From the NCBI GenBank assembly GCA_002439755.1, contig DJPH01000005.1:1-64000 (forward strand): a DNA stretch of 64,000 nt. The letters run 5' to 3'. The translations under genes and the position numbers were made by a program. The notes beneath the pieces were generated by a model. It saw nothing but the letters and a program-made list of their open reading frames with translations. It did no database searches and was not told the DNA's origin. Source of the stretch: Prevotellaceae bacterium UBA6417. GTDB lineage: Bacteria; Bacteroidota; Bacteroidia; Bacteroidales; Bacteroidaceae. Shown here piece by piece: positions 23,428 through 32,260 of the stretch (positions are counted from its first letter, which is position 1; the number at the start of each line of letters is the position of its first letter).

Positions 23428-24699
23428 ATGACACGGAAGGAAAGGATGAAAAATATCTTGGAAAAGGCCACGGCTTTGTTGAAAAAGAAAAGCCGGAAGA
23501 CGCAATTGTCATCCTCCGAAAAAAAACACAGAAAGCGTTTAGGCATCAAAAGACTGCTTCAGAAAATTCCTTTCGCCAAGAAATGGTTCGATTACCTGGA
23601 GGTGCATCCATGGCTCACACGCCTTGACCGGTATATCATCAGGAAATTCATCGGAACCTTCGTCTTTTCCATTCTGCTGATCATAGCCATTGTCATCGTG
23701 TTCGACTTCAACGAACGCATAGACAAGTTTACGACGAGCCATGCACCCTGGCAAAAAATCATCTTCACCTACTATCTGAACTTCATTCCCTATTTTGCCA
23801 ACCTGTTCAGCCCCCTGTTCGTCTTTATATCGGTCATTTTTTTCACTTCCAAGATGGCCGACAACTCGGAAATCATTGCCATGCGCTCCAACGGCATGAG
23901 CTTCAATCGCCTGCTGAAGCCCTACATGCTGTCGGCAGGGTTGATAGCCATTGCCAGCTTCATATTGGGTGCCTATATCATCCCGCACAGCAATGTGACA
24001 CGGCTCAATTTTGAAAACAAATATATCAAGAAACAACAGATATCTGTGGTCGAAAACGTGCAGCTACAGGTAGATACCGGCGTTGTAGCCTTTATTTCGA
24101 CTTACAACAACGACACCAAGACGGGACTGAATTTCTCTTTGGACAAATTTGTCGACAAAAAGCTGGTATCTCACATGACCGCATTGAGAATACAATATGA
24201 CACGCTGTCGGATATGCGCTACAAATGGAAAATCTACAATTACCGCATCCGAAAGCTCCGCGGCATGCACGAAGTTATCACTTCGGGGCACGAAACCGAC
24301 TCCATCATCAGCATGGAGCCGGCCGACCTTCTGTATACACGCAACCAGCAAGAGACAATGACGATGCCCGAACTCAGAGACTATATCGAGAAGCAGCATT
24401 TGAGAGGCTCCACCAACGTCAGCCTGTTCGAGGTAGAATATCATAAACGCATTGCTTCGGTCTTTGCCGCCTTTATACTGACGCTGATAGGAGTCACGCT
24501 ATCGTGCGAAAAGCGCAAAGGTGGTATGGGGCTTTCACTGGGTCTGGGTCTGGCGCTGAGTTTCTCATACATTCTGTTCCAAACCATCTCGGCAACCTTT
24601 GCCATCAACAGAGGCTTCCCGCCAATGCTTTCGGCATGGATACCCAACATTATCTTCATGATTATCGCGTTTGTCCTGTATAGGAGGACTCCACAATAA
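23428..24699 (+). CDS. LptF/LptG (YjgP/YjgQ) family LPS export permease
   Basis: Inner-membrane subunit of the Lpt ABC system that drives lipopolysaccharide from the inner to the outer membrane. The 423-aa protein has a basic N-terminal extension of about 65 residues, then LDRYIIRKFIGTFVFSILLIIAIVIVFD (first helix), two further helices before the hydrophilic periplasmic (jellyroll) region of about 190-330, and three C-terminal helices from KRIASVFAAFILTLIGVTL. EIIAMRSNGMSFNRLL is the coupling-helix signature. The subfamily (F versus G) cannot be decided. An internal ATG at 23446 with a purine-rich leader is an alternative start. Confidence 0.9.
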   Translation: MTRKERMKNILEKATALLKKKSRKTQLSSSEKKHRKRLGIKRLLQKIPFAKKWFDYLEVHPWLTRLDRYIIRKFIGTFVFSILLIIAIVIVFDFNERIDKFTTSHAPWQKIIFTYYLNFIPYFANLFSPLFVFISVIFFTSKMADNSEIIAMRSNGMSFNRLLKPYMLSAGLIAIASFILGAYIIPHSNVTRLNFENKYIKKQQISVVENVQLQVDTGVVAFISTYNNDTKTGLNFSLDKFVDKKLVSHMTALRIQYDTLSDMRYKWKIYNYRIRKLRGMHEVITSGHETDSIISMEPADLLYTRNQQETMTMPELRDYIEKQHLRGSTNVSLFEVEYHKRIASVFAAFILTLIGVTLSCEKRKGGMGLSLGLGLALSFSYILFQTISATFAINRGFPPMLSAWIPNIIFMIIAFVLYRRTPQ

Positions 24700-24724
24700 T
24701 AACCTTTTCATAACACCACAAAAG

Positions 24725-26026
24725 ATGCACTTCTCCGAACTCAACTTAGACTCCAGGATATCAGAAGCCGTCGACATCATGCATTTCGACGACTGCACGC
24801 CCATACAGGAACAAGCCATACCCCCATTGCTCGAAGGCCGCGACCTTATCGGTGTGGCTCAGACCGGAACGGGAAAAACCGCCGCCTATCTGCTGCCCAT
24901 CCTTAACCGCCTGTGCAGCGAAGAATTTCCCAAAGACGCCGTCAACTGCGTCATCATGTCGCCTACACGCGAACTGGCACAGCAAATCGATCAGGCCATG
25001 GAAGGTTTTTCCTATTTCGTGCCCTTTTCCAGCGTTGCCGTCTATGGCGGAAACGACGGCATCCGCTACGAGCAGGAATTGCGAGGCCTGCAACTGGGAG
25101 CCGATGTGGTCATAGCCACACCGGGACGCCTCATCAGCCACCTGAAACTGGGCAATGTCGACCTGTCGCACGTATCCATCTTCGTGCTCGACGAAGCCGA
25201 CCGCATGCTCGACATGGGTTTTTTCGACGATATCATGAAGATTGCCAGCTATCTGCCCAAAAAACGGCAAACCATCATGTTCTCGGCCACCATGCCGCCC
25301 GAAATACAGAAAATGGCCAAAAGCATCTTGAACAACCCCGTTGAAATTGAAATAGCCATCACGAAGCCGGCCGAAAAAATAGATCAAAGCGCGTACATCT
25401 GCCACGACAGCCAGAAAATGGGCATCCTGCTCGACATGTTCGGCAAGGAGGCTCCGCAACGCACCATCATCTTTTCGTCGTCCAAACAAAAGGTAAAAGA
25501 ACTGGGAGCCGCCCTGCGCAAAAAAGGAATCAACGTGCGCGAAATGCACTCGGATCTGGAGCAAAAGCAACGCGACGAAGTGATGCGCGACTTTAAGGCT
25601 GGAAAAACCGATGTGCTCGTAGCCACCGACATCATATCGCGCGGAATCGACATTGACGACATCGAAACAGTTATCAACTATGACGTGCCACACGATGTGG
25701 AGGACTATGTGCACCGGATAGGACGGACAGCGCGAGCCAACCGCACCGGTGCGGCCGTAACGCTCGTCAACGAAAAAGACATGCGTTTCTTTGCCAAAAT
25801 AGAAAAGACCATAGGGAAAGACATACGCAAAAACCCGCTTCCGCCTGAGTTGGGCAAAGGACCGAAAGCCGAGAACAACCGCCATGGTAGCAGAAACAAC
25901 CGGAGAAGATATACCCGCAACAGGCGAGACAACAAGGCAAAAGGCAACGCCACAGGTGAAACCCCGAAAACAAAGCACCGGCATGGCAGAAAAAGGCAGC
26001 GGCCTGCCAACAAACAGACAGAATAA
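24725..26026 (+). CDS. DEAD-box RNA helicase
   Basis: A 433-aa ATP-dependent RNA helicase of the RhlE/CsdA type, involved in ribosome assembly or RNA turnover. The start MHFSELNLDSRI at 24725 gives the standard Q-motif spacing (FDDCTPIQEQAIPPLL). Motifs in order: I AQTGTGKT, Ia PTRELAQQ, TPGRL, II DEAD (LDEADRMLDMGF), III SAT, IV TIIFSSSK, V ATDIISRGIDI, VI HRIGRTAR. The C-terminal tail from about 375 is strongly basic (NNRRRYTRNRRDNKAKGN), a probable RNA-binding extension of low complexity. It starts 25 bp after the LptF/G stop. Confidence 0.95.
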   Translation: MHFSELNLDSRISEAVDIMHFDDCTPIQEQAIPPLLEGRDLIGVAQTGTGKTAAYLLPILNRLCSEEFPKDAVNCVIMSPTRELAQQIDQAMEGFSYFVPFSSVAVYGGNDGIRYEQELRGLQLGADVVIATPGRLISHLKLGNVDLSHVSIFVLDEADRMLDMGFFDDIMKIASYLPKKRQTIMFSATMPPEIQKMAKSILNNPVEIEIAITKPAEKIDQSAYICHDSQKMGILLDMFGKEAPQRTIIFSSSKQKVKELGAALRKKGINVREMHSDLEQKQRDEVMRDFKAGKTDVLVATDIISRGIDIDDIETVINYDVPHDVEDYVHRIGRTARANRTGAAVTLVNEKDMRFFAKIEKTIGKDIRKNPLPPELGKGPKAENNRHGSRNNRRRYTRNRRDNKAKGNATGETPKTKHRHGRKRQRPANKQTE

Positions 26027-26083
26027 GTGCTGCAAAGGCTCTCGAAAATAGTTTTTTTACGTACAGCAACTACTGAATGATTA

Positions 26084-26091
26084 TATTTTTG
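26084..26091 (+). promoter_or_regulatory. -7 box (TATTTTTG) for the nitroreductase
   Basis: TATTTTTG lies 31 bp upstream of the ATG at 26123. Confidence 0.45.
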
Positions 26092-26122
26092 TAAGTTTGT
26101 ATGCAATAAAAACAGAAAGATC

Positions 26123-26857
26123 ATGATGTTTTGCAAGCGAAAAACCATCCGGAAATATTCGGCACGAACAGTTGACGACTCCTTGCTGCACACTCTGCTG
26201 GCCGAAGCCGAAGAGACCCAAACCATGGGCAACCTGCAGCTATACAGCGTGGTTGTGACACGAAGCGACGAGATGAAGCGGCAATTGGCTCCGGCACATT
26301 TCAACCAACCCATGGTGACAGGCGCACCGGTAGTACTCACCTTCTGCGCCGACTACAGGCGCACCACCGACTGGTGTAACCTGCGCAAGGCACATCCCGG
26401 CTACGACAATTTCCTGTCGTTTATCAATGCCGCAACAGATGCCCTGCTATATTGCCAGACCTTCTGCAACCTTGCAGAAAAAGCAGGCCTCGGGCTGTGT
26501 TTCCTGGGGACAACCGTATACAATCCGCAGTCAATCATCAAAACATTGCACCTGCCCCGACTGGTAATGCCTGTAGCAACCATCACATTAGGCTGGCCCG
26601 ACGAAACCCCCGAAGCCTCGGACCGCCTCCCATTGGAAGCCATACTCCACGAAGAGACCTATTCAGAATATACGCCCGAAGACATTGACAAATATTATAC
26701 GCCCAAAGAATCTCTGGAAGTCAACCGCAACTTTGTAAAGATAAACAACACGGAAACGCTGGCACAGATTTTCACAGACATACGATATACGCAAAAAGAC
26801 TGCGAAGCCATGTCGACAGGACTGCTGGCCGCACTGAAGCAACAAGGTTTCCTGTAA
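26123..26857 (+). CDS. Nitroreductase family flavoprotein (NfsA/FRP-like)
   Basis: A 244-aa FMN-dependent NAD(P)H oxidoreductase of the nitroreductase fold. N-terminal RKTIRKYSARTVDDSLL is the FMN-phosphate-binding stretch (R.S.R.F), ATDALLYCQTFCNLAEKAGLGLCFLGTTVYNP is the central helix followed by the glycine-rich loop, and PVATITLGWPDE is the core strand typical of the group. The C-terminal region of about 60 residues resembles the extended lobe of NfsA-type enzymes. The physiological substrate is unknown. A second ATG three bases downstream (26126) is an equally possible start. Confidence 0.86.
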   Translation: MMFCKRKTIRKYSARTVDDSLLHTLLAEAEETQTMGNLQLYSVVVTRSDEMKRQLAPAHFNQPMVTGAPVVLTFCADYRRTTDWCNLRKAHPGYDNFLSFINAATDALLYCQTFCNLAEKAGLGLCFLGTTVYNPQSIIKTLHLPRLVMPVATITLGWPDETPEASDRLPLEAILHEETYSEYTPEDIDKYYTPKESLEVNRNFVKINNTETLAQIFTDIRYTQKDCEAMSTGLLAALKQQGFL

Positions 26858-26886
26858 AAGATGCTAACCGATAAAACTCAGACAAA

Positions 26887-28017
26887 ATGAAAATAGGCGA
26901 CAAAGTAAGATTTCTGAACGATGTCGGAGGGGGCAGAATCTCCGGCTTTCGCGACAAAAACACCGTATTGGTCGAGGACGAAGACGGTTTTGAATTTCCC
27001 GCCAACATCCATGAGTGCATAGTTGTAGACAGCGACAACTATGAAAAGAACTACAGCAGTAAGAGTCAGAACAGCAAGCCCCAAACAGCTGAGACAAACA
27101 AGCCCACATCGGTCAAAGCCGCACTTAACATGGACTCAGGCAGCGACGAAGACCGCGAAGAAGACGCAAGCACACGCCCCGTCACCTTCCGTCCCAAACC
27201 GGAAGAACGCCCCAACGCCGACATACTGAACATCTACCTCTGCTTCGTTCCCATAGAAACAAAAGAACTGACAAAAACCGACTTCGACACCTATCTGGTC
27301 AACGACAGCAACTACTTCATCGATTTTACCTACCTGAGCGGTGAAGGAAACAGCTGGCAACTACGATACAAAGGAACTGCCGAGCCCAACTCGAAGCACT
27401 TCATCGAAAAGGTGACACAGAACCGCTTAAACGACCTGCAACACCTGTGTCTGCAAATGCTGGCATATAAGGAAGACAAGCATTTTCTGCTCAAACCGTC
27501 GCAAAGCATCGAGCTGCGCCCCGATCTGACACGCTTCTACAAGCTGCACACCTTTGTGCCCAACCTGTTCTTTAACGAACGCGTGCTCACCTACGAGATT
27601 GTAGTCAACGACGAACGCGTGCGCCACACCCACACCAGTGCGGCAGAACTGAAAGAAGCTCTGACAGGCAACAAGGAAACAACCACGGCACGGCCGCACA
27701 TACATGCCATCACCATCAAGAAAAAAAACGATGGCGAGCCTGAAATCATAGACCTGCACGCCGATGAACTGCTGGACAACACACGGGGCATGCAACCCAT
27801 CGACATCCTGGAATATCAGCTGGACATATTCCGCAAAAAGATGGAAGAAAACAAAAACAAGAAAGGAAAGAAACTCATCTTCATCCACGGCAAAGGGCAA
27901 GGCGTGCTGCGCAATGCCGTATTGCGCGAACTGAACCATACCTACAAGAACTGCACAAGCCAGGACGCTTCGTTTCGCGAATATGGGTTTGGTGCCACGA
28001 TGGTAACTATACATTAA
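26887..28017 (+). CDS. DUF2027 and Smr-domain protein
   Basis: A 376-aa cytosolic protein. Residues 1-45 (MKIGDKVRFLNDVGGGRISGF...) form an SH3-like N-terminal segment of the DUF2027 type; 50-110 is a low-complexity polar linker; 111-260 is a beta-rich middle region. The C-terminus from about 275 is an Smr domain with IIDLHADELLDN (LDLHG position), the long helix ILEYQLDIFRKKMEE and the motif IFIHGKGQGVLRNAVLREL. Smr domains of MutS2 relatives cut or bind nucleic acid, including RNA of stalled ribosomes. The architecture is typical of Bacteroidota; the exact role is unknown. GNAT gene follows after 12 bp. Confidence 0.88.
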   Translation: MKIGDKVRFLNDVGGGRISGFRDKNTVLVEDEDGFEFPANIHECIVVDSDNYEKNYSSKSQNSKPQTAETNKPTSVKAALNMDSGSDEDREEDASTRPVTFRPKPEERPNADILNIYLCFVPIETKELTKTDFDTYLVNDSNYFIDFTYLSGEGNSWQLRYKGTAEPNSKHFIEKVTQNRLNDLQHLCLQMLAYKEDKHFLLKPSQSIELRPDLTRFYKLHTFVPNLFFNERVLTYEIVVNDERVRHTHTSAAELKEALTGNKETTTARPHIHAITIKKKNDGEPEIIDLHADELLDNTRGMQPIDILEYQLDIFRKKMEENKNKKGKKLIFIHGKGQGVLRNAVLRELNHTYKNCTSQDASFREYGFGATMVTIH

Positions 28018-28029
28018 AAATAACAGGCC

Positions 28030-28635
28030 ATGGCCATCAAACTACGTCAAGGAACTGTTTCGGATGCTCCCGTCATTGCCCGTTTCATCATCGAGGCAAT
28101 GAGCGAAGAATGCTGCGCCCACTTTTACGGCCCAAACTACAATATCAACGATTTCCACGCATTCATGACAAGTCTTGCAGGACAGGAACTGACGCAGTAT
28201 TGCTATAAAAACACCATTGTGGCTCAGTCGGACAACGATATAGCCGGCATTGCCGTTTCGTATAACGGGGCCGACCTGCATACGCTCCGGAAAGCATTTA
28301 TCGAAGGCCTGTACGACACATTTCACCGCGATTTCAGAGGGCGCATCAATGATGAAACACAAGCTGGCGAGCTCTATCTCGATTCTTTGGCCGTAGACCC
28401 GAAATTCCGCCGCAACGGCATCGGCACGCTGCTTTTGGAAGCAACCATACAAAAGGCCGAAATCATGAAAATCCCTTACGTAGGACTTTTGGTCGACGAC
28501 GACAATCCTTCGGCCCTCCATCTTTACCAACAGATAGGCTTTCAGTTTATCAACAAAACCATGTGGGGCGGCCACTATATGAAGCACCTGCAACTAAGAG
28601 TCGACAGATACATTTTCAAGCACTTGACAAAATGA
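28030..28635 (+). CDS. GNAT-family N-acetyltransferase
   Basis: A 201-aa acetyl-CoA-dependent acyltransferase. The N-terminal strand-helix IKLRQGTVSDAPVIARFIIEAM and the core motif A LYLDSLAVDPKFRRNGIGTLLLEATIQKAEIM (Arg/Gly pyrophosphate loop RRNGIG) are clear, followed by motif B VGLLVDDDNPSALHLYQQIGFQFINKT. The middle (about 60-105) has an insert. Substrate unknown. The gene sits 12 bp after the DUF2027-Smr gene and is likely translated from the same transcript. Confidence 0.9.
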   Translation: MAIKLRQGTVSDAPVIARFIIEAMSEECCAHFYGPNYNINDFHAFMTSLAGQELTQYCYKNTIVAQSDNDIAGIAVSYNGADLHTLRKAFIEGLYDTFHRDFRGRINDETQAGELYLDSLAVDPKFRRNGIGTLLLEATIQKAEIMKIPYVGLLVDDDNPSALHLYQQIGFQFINKTMWGGHYMKHLQLRVDRYIFKHLTK

Positions 28636-28675
28636 AAGTACAGACATAATTAAATATTATCCCTTATATCTGCCA

Positions 28676-28683
28676 TATATTTA
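28676..28683 (+). promoter_or_regulatory. Weak -7 box (TATATTTA) for the second fasciclin gene
   Basis: One mismatch to TAnnTTTG, 25 bp before the ATG at 28709. Only position supports it. Confidence 0.3.
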
Positions 28684-28708
28684 CATCAACGAAATAAACC
28701 TCATTAAT

Positions 28709-30742
28709 ATGAAAAGACTTATCAAAACAGCTGCAACACTTTTTCTTTTCGGCTTTGCCTTGTCATGCTCAGACACAGTAGATTCAAGTGACATGTTTAC
28801 CTTTAAAGGTCAAACTGTCACGGATTACGTAGAAGCGGACTCATCGCTTTCCCTATTCTCGCATATCTTGTCCAAATCTAAAATAAAACCATCAGCAAAC
28901 GGAAGCATAGCGACCCTTCTGTCTGCACGCGGCAATTACACGGTCTTTGCTCCGACAAACGAGGCCATCAGACACTACCTGGATTCCATCTTTGGCCATC
29001 AGCCGTATGACATAGACACCATTGGCATGGAAACGGCCAACAAGATTGCCTTAAATTGCATCCTTGACCATGGCAATGCCAACGCATTGATGTCAACAGA
29101 CTTTTTTGTAGGTGCAATCGACCAAAGCACATTCAACGACAGACACATTCTCGTGGAATTTGACACCATCAACAGCCGGCTCGCCATCCTATTAAACAAT
29201 TTCTCGCGCATCACAGTCCCCGATATTGAGGTAACCAACGGCATCATCCACAAGGTCGACAACGTCATTTCTCCTTCTACAGCCAGTTTGTCATCTTTAA
29301 TTGGGCAAGTAAAGGATATGCGCATTTTCAGTCATTTGCTCGAGATCACATCGTGGGCCGATTCGCTCATCAAATATCGTGATGAAGAATATGAATTGAT
29401 TCCCCAAAACATCCGCGACCGCCAAGTGGGCCTCTCCTGGCAAAACTACGAGACACCACTTCACAAATACTATGGTTACACAGCCTTTATCGAACCTGAC
29501 AGTATCTATGTGGCCGAATGGGGAGTTCCGGAGCCGATAATTACAAACGGCCTTGTATCCAACTGGAATGAAATCATGGAAGTGATCAAACGAAAATGTG
29601 AAGAGACCTATACGACAGCCAGTTCGGATGATCCAAAGAGCCAGGACAACGCCATCAACCAATTCGTTTCCTATCATCTGATAAACCAGCGCGTACCCTA
29701 CAACTACCTCGTACATCACCTCACAGAATTAGGTTACTTCTATAGGCTGCCCGACCAACTCACATTGGACGTATGGGAATATTATCCGACAATGGGGCGC
29801 TTCAACCGGATGTTCAAAATCACGCAGCCCGCAAAAACCGGCACACTGAACATCAACCGCCATTCAACCTATGACAACAGCTTCAATGGCAATTACAGTG
29901 AAATCAGTTGCGACCGCGAAGGAATTGAAATATCCTCCACCCACCAAGGCTATACCAACAATGCGCTCAACGGTTATTTCTATCCCATCAACGGCATTTT
30001 GCTCTACGACAAAGACGTTCCCAATGTGGTACTAAACGAACGTATGCGCTATGACGCCATGGCCGCAATGCCCGAGCTGATGACCAACAACATACGCCAC
30101 CCTGCAGCACGCGGTAGCCACAACATACCCTCCATGTTTGTTAAAGATTTCACCTATACCGACGAAACCCAATGTTCCATGATTTCATGGGGTGAAGGTT
30201 GGGTAAATTGGCAAGGCGACGAGCTGATATTCTACGGTCAGGTCGATTTAACGTTCAAACTCTTGCCCGTGCCCTACGACGGCACATATGAAGTTCGCAT
30301 CGGTTGCGCAAACTTGAGCTCGCGCATCATGGCACAGATCTATTTCGGCAGCAACAAGGACAACCTTCAAGCAATGGGACTGCCCGTAGATTTCCGCATC
30401 CTGACAGACAGCCCTGCCATCGATTGGATAAAAGATGGAACAGACCAGGACGAAAACAAAGAGAATGACAAATTCATCCGCAACAAGGGCTACATGAAAG
30501 CTCCTAAATATTTCTGTAGAAACACTTACTCTGGGCCGATGCTGACACCACTGCGCAACAGCGAAGGAGGAATCATCAGCTTGAGAAAAGTGGTCTATAC
30601 AGGACAACTGGAATCCTCGAAAACCTACTACATGCGTATAAAATCCGTATTGGAGAGCACAGCCAATGGCATGGACTTAGACTACATCGAAGTTGTTCCC
30701 AAATGGGTCTACAATGGGCCTACGGGTGAGGATATTTGGTAA
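28709..30742 (+). CDS. Second fasciclin (FAS1)-domain lipoprotein, paralogue of the gene at 3559
   Basis: A 677-aa lipoprotein: signal peptide MKRLIKTAATLFLFGFAL then lipobox ending LSC, followed by SDTVDSSDMFTF, closely parallel to DQVDDSDMYTF in the other copy. FAS1 domain 1 has YTVFAPTNEAIRHYLDSI and ends VTNGIIHKVDNVI; the second FAS1-like part ends GYFYPINGILLY. The C-terminal beta-sandwich (TYEVRIGCAN...AQIYFGSNKDNLQAMGLPVDFR...RNKGYMKAPKY) and the last residues VYNGPTGEDIW parallel VYNSAEGEDKW of the paralogue. The two are colinear over their whole length and clearly duplicated, then diverged. Adhesion or ligand binding at the surface is inferred from the family. Confidence 0.87.
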   Translation: MKRLIKTAATLFLFGFALSCSDTVDSSDMFTFKGQTVTDYVEADSSLSLFSHILSKSKIKPSANGSIATLLSARGNYTVFAPTNEAIRHYLDSIFGHQPYDIDTIGMETANKIALNCILDHGNANALMSTDFFVGAIDQSTFNDRHILVEFDTINSRLAILLNNFSRITVPDIEVTNGIIHKVDNVISPSTASLSSLIGQVKDMRIFSHLLEITSWADSLIKYRDEEYELIPQNIRDRQVGLSWQNYETPLHKYYGYTAFIEPDSIYVAEWGVPEPIITNGLVSNWNEIMEVIKRKCEETYTTASSDDPKSQDNAINQFVSYHLINQRVPYNYLVHHLTELGYFYRLPDQLTLDVWEYYPTMGRFNRMFKITQPAKTGTLNINRHSTYDNSFNGNYSEISCDREGIEISSTHQGYTNNALNGYFYPINGILLYDKDVPNVVLNERMRYDAMAAMPELMTNNIRHPAARGSHNIPSMFVKDFTYTDETQCSMISWGEGWVNWQGDELIFYGQVDLTFKLLPVPYDGTYEVRIGCANLSSRIMAQIYFGSNKDNLQAMGLPVDFRILTDSPAIDWIKDGTDQDENKENDKFIRNKGYMKAPKYFCRNTYSGPMLTPLRNSEGGIISLRKVVYTGQLESSKTYYMRIKSVLESTANGMDLDYIEVVPKWVYNGPTGEDIW

Positions 30743-30814
30743 GATAGTGCATCTATATTGTCCGAAACTTATCTTTTTATATTTTCATCACAATACATTT
30801 CAAGAACTTAGTAT

Positions 30815-30822
30815 TACCTTTG
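30815..30822 (+). promoter_or_regulatory. -7 box (TACCTTTG) for the SNF symporter
   Basis: TACCTTTGC lies 24 bp before the ATG at 30847 and overlaps the longer frame beginning at 30820, which it argues against. Confidence 0.6.
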
Positions 30823-30846
30823 CACCTTGAAAATGCAAGAAAGATA

Positions 30847-32244
30847 ATGAGCAAAGACATCTCTGAAAGAGCCGATTTCGCGAGCAAATTGGGCATGATA
30901 CTTGCCACTGCCGGTTCGGCGGTAGGCTTAGGCAATATTTGGCGATTTCCAGTAATGACCGGTAACAATGGCGGCGCGGCGTTTATTCTGATCTACATCG
31001 TCTGCATCATACTGTTGGGCATCCCGTTGATGACAGCCGAGTTCATGGTAGGACGCCACGCCCACACCAATACCGCCCAGGCCTACAAAAAGATGTCGAA
31101 GGGATGGGTATGGCGCAAGATCGGCAAATTCGGGGTCATCACGGCCTGGTTCATCTTGAGCTACTACATTGTTGTCTCCGGATGGGCGCTTGACTATCTG
31201 GTCGAGTCTTTGGCCAACCGCTTCAACCGCATGGCTGCCGAAGGAGACGCTGCCGCCTATGCCAACTACTTTCAGGATTTTGTATCCAACCCTTATCTGC
31301 CCCTTGTCTACACGGCCGTTTTCATGCTGGCCTCCCACTATGTCATTGTAAAAGGCGTCAAGAAGGGCATCGAACGCTTTTCCAAGATTTTCATGCCCCT
31401 GCTGTTTGTCATCCTCCTTGTGCTGGTTGTATGCTCGCTCTTCACCTCCGGAGCTAAAGCCGGCCTGACCTTTCTTTTCAAGCCCGACTTCTCTAAAATC
31501 ACCTTTCAGACCTTCCTCGACGCCTTGGGGCAGTCGTTCTATTCGCTGAGCATCGGAATGGGGTGCATCTGTACATATGCCTCCTACTTCAGCAAAGACA
31601 TCAAGTTGGTCAACACGGCATTCAAGATCGGAGCCATCGACACCATGGTGGCCATCATGGCCGGCATCATCATATTCCCCGCCGTTTTCTCGGCCGGCAT
31701 CATGCCCGACGCCGGTCCTTCGCTGGTATTCATAGCCTTGCCCAACGTGTTCCAGCAAGTGTTCGGCAGTGTTCCCGCCCTGAGCTACGTTGTTTCCGTG
31801 CTGTTCTACAGCCTGCTGGTGCTGGCCACGCTCACTTCGGTCATTTCCTTACAGGAAGTGGTCACTGCCTATTTGTCCGAAGACCTGAAAATGTCGCGCA
31901 AGAAGGCTGCCACCATCGTCACTTGCGTCTGCATCTTCGTTGGTTCCATCTGCTCGCTCTCCATGGGGCCGCTGAAAGGCATCCACCTGCTGGGGCGCAA
32001 CGTTTTCGATTTCTTCGACTTCTTTTCAGGCCAGATAATGCTACCTGTCAGCGGCTTCTTCATCGCGCTCTTCACCGGTTGGATTATGAAGCGCGACATC
32101 ATCCGGCAGCAATTACCCGCCGGAACGCCGTGGGAGACTTTCCTCAACAAAGTGCAGGTGTCATTGCTCAGATATTTCGTGCCTTTTGCCATTCTGCTCA
32201 TCTTCATGAGCGGCATAGGGCTGTTCCGCCTGTTCAATCTTTAG
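30847..32244 (+). CDS. Sodium-dependent transporter, SNF (NSS) family
   Basis: A 465-aa inner-membrane Na+-coupled symporter of the neurotransmitter/amino-acid family (LeuT-like). The N-terminal signature FASKLGMILATAGSAVGLGN and IWRFPVMTGNNGGAAF is unmistakable and contains the unwound helix-1 residues that bind Na+ and substrate. About eleven to twelve membrane helices follow; SFYSLSIGMGCICTYASYF corresponds to helix 6. Bacterial members carry amino acids such as Tyr, Trp, Leu or Met; the substrate here is not known. The start at 30847 gives a leader of roughly 15-20 nt. Confidence 0.93.
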   Translation: MSKDISERADFASKLGMILATAGSAVGLGNIWRFPVMTGNNGGAAFILIYIVCIILLGIPLMTAEFMVGRHAHTNTAQAYKKMSKGWVWRKIGKFGVITAWFILSYYIVVSGWALDYLVESLANRFNRMAAEGDAAAYANYFQDFVSNPYLPLVYTAVFMLASHYVIVKGVKKGIERFSKIFMPLLFVILLVLVVCSLFTSGAKAGLTFLFKPDFSKITFQTFLDALGQSFYSLSIGMGCICTYASYFSKDIKLVNTAFKIGAIDTMVAIMAGIIIFPAVFSAGIMPDAGPSLVFIALPNVFQQVFGSVPALSYVVSVLFYSLLVLATLTSVISLQEVVTAYLSEDLKMSRKKAATIVTCVCIFVGSICSLSMGPLKGIHLLGRNVFDFFDFFSGQIMLPVSGFFIALFTGWIMKRDIIRQQLPAGTPWETFLNKVQVSLLRYFVPFAILLIFMSGIGLFRLFNL

Positions 32245-32260
32245 CTGTCAGATTGCCGCC

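Noticed and set aside
24671..24724. Upstream start of the DEAD-box helicase
   Set aside because: It overlaps the LptF/G gene, and the Q-motif spacing is normal from 24725.
24761..26035. A 424-aa reverse-strand open frame opposite the DEAD-box helicase
   Set aside because: The plus strand encodes a complete helicase with all motifs; the reverse frame shows no domain.
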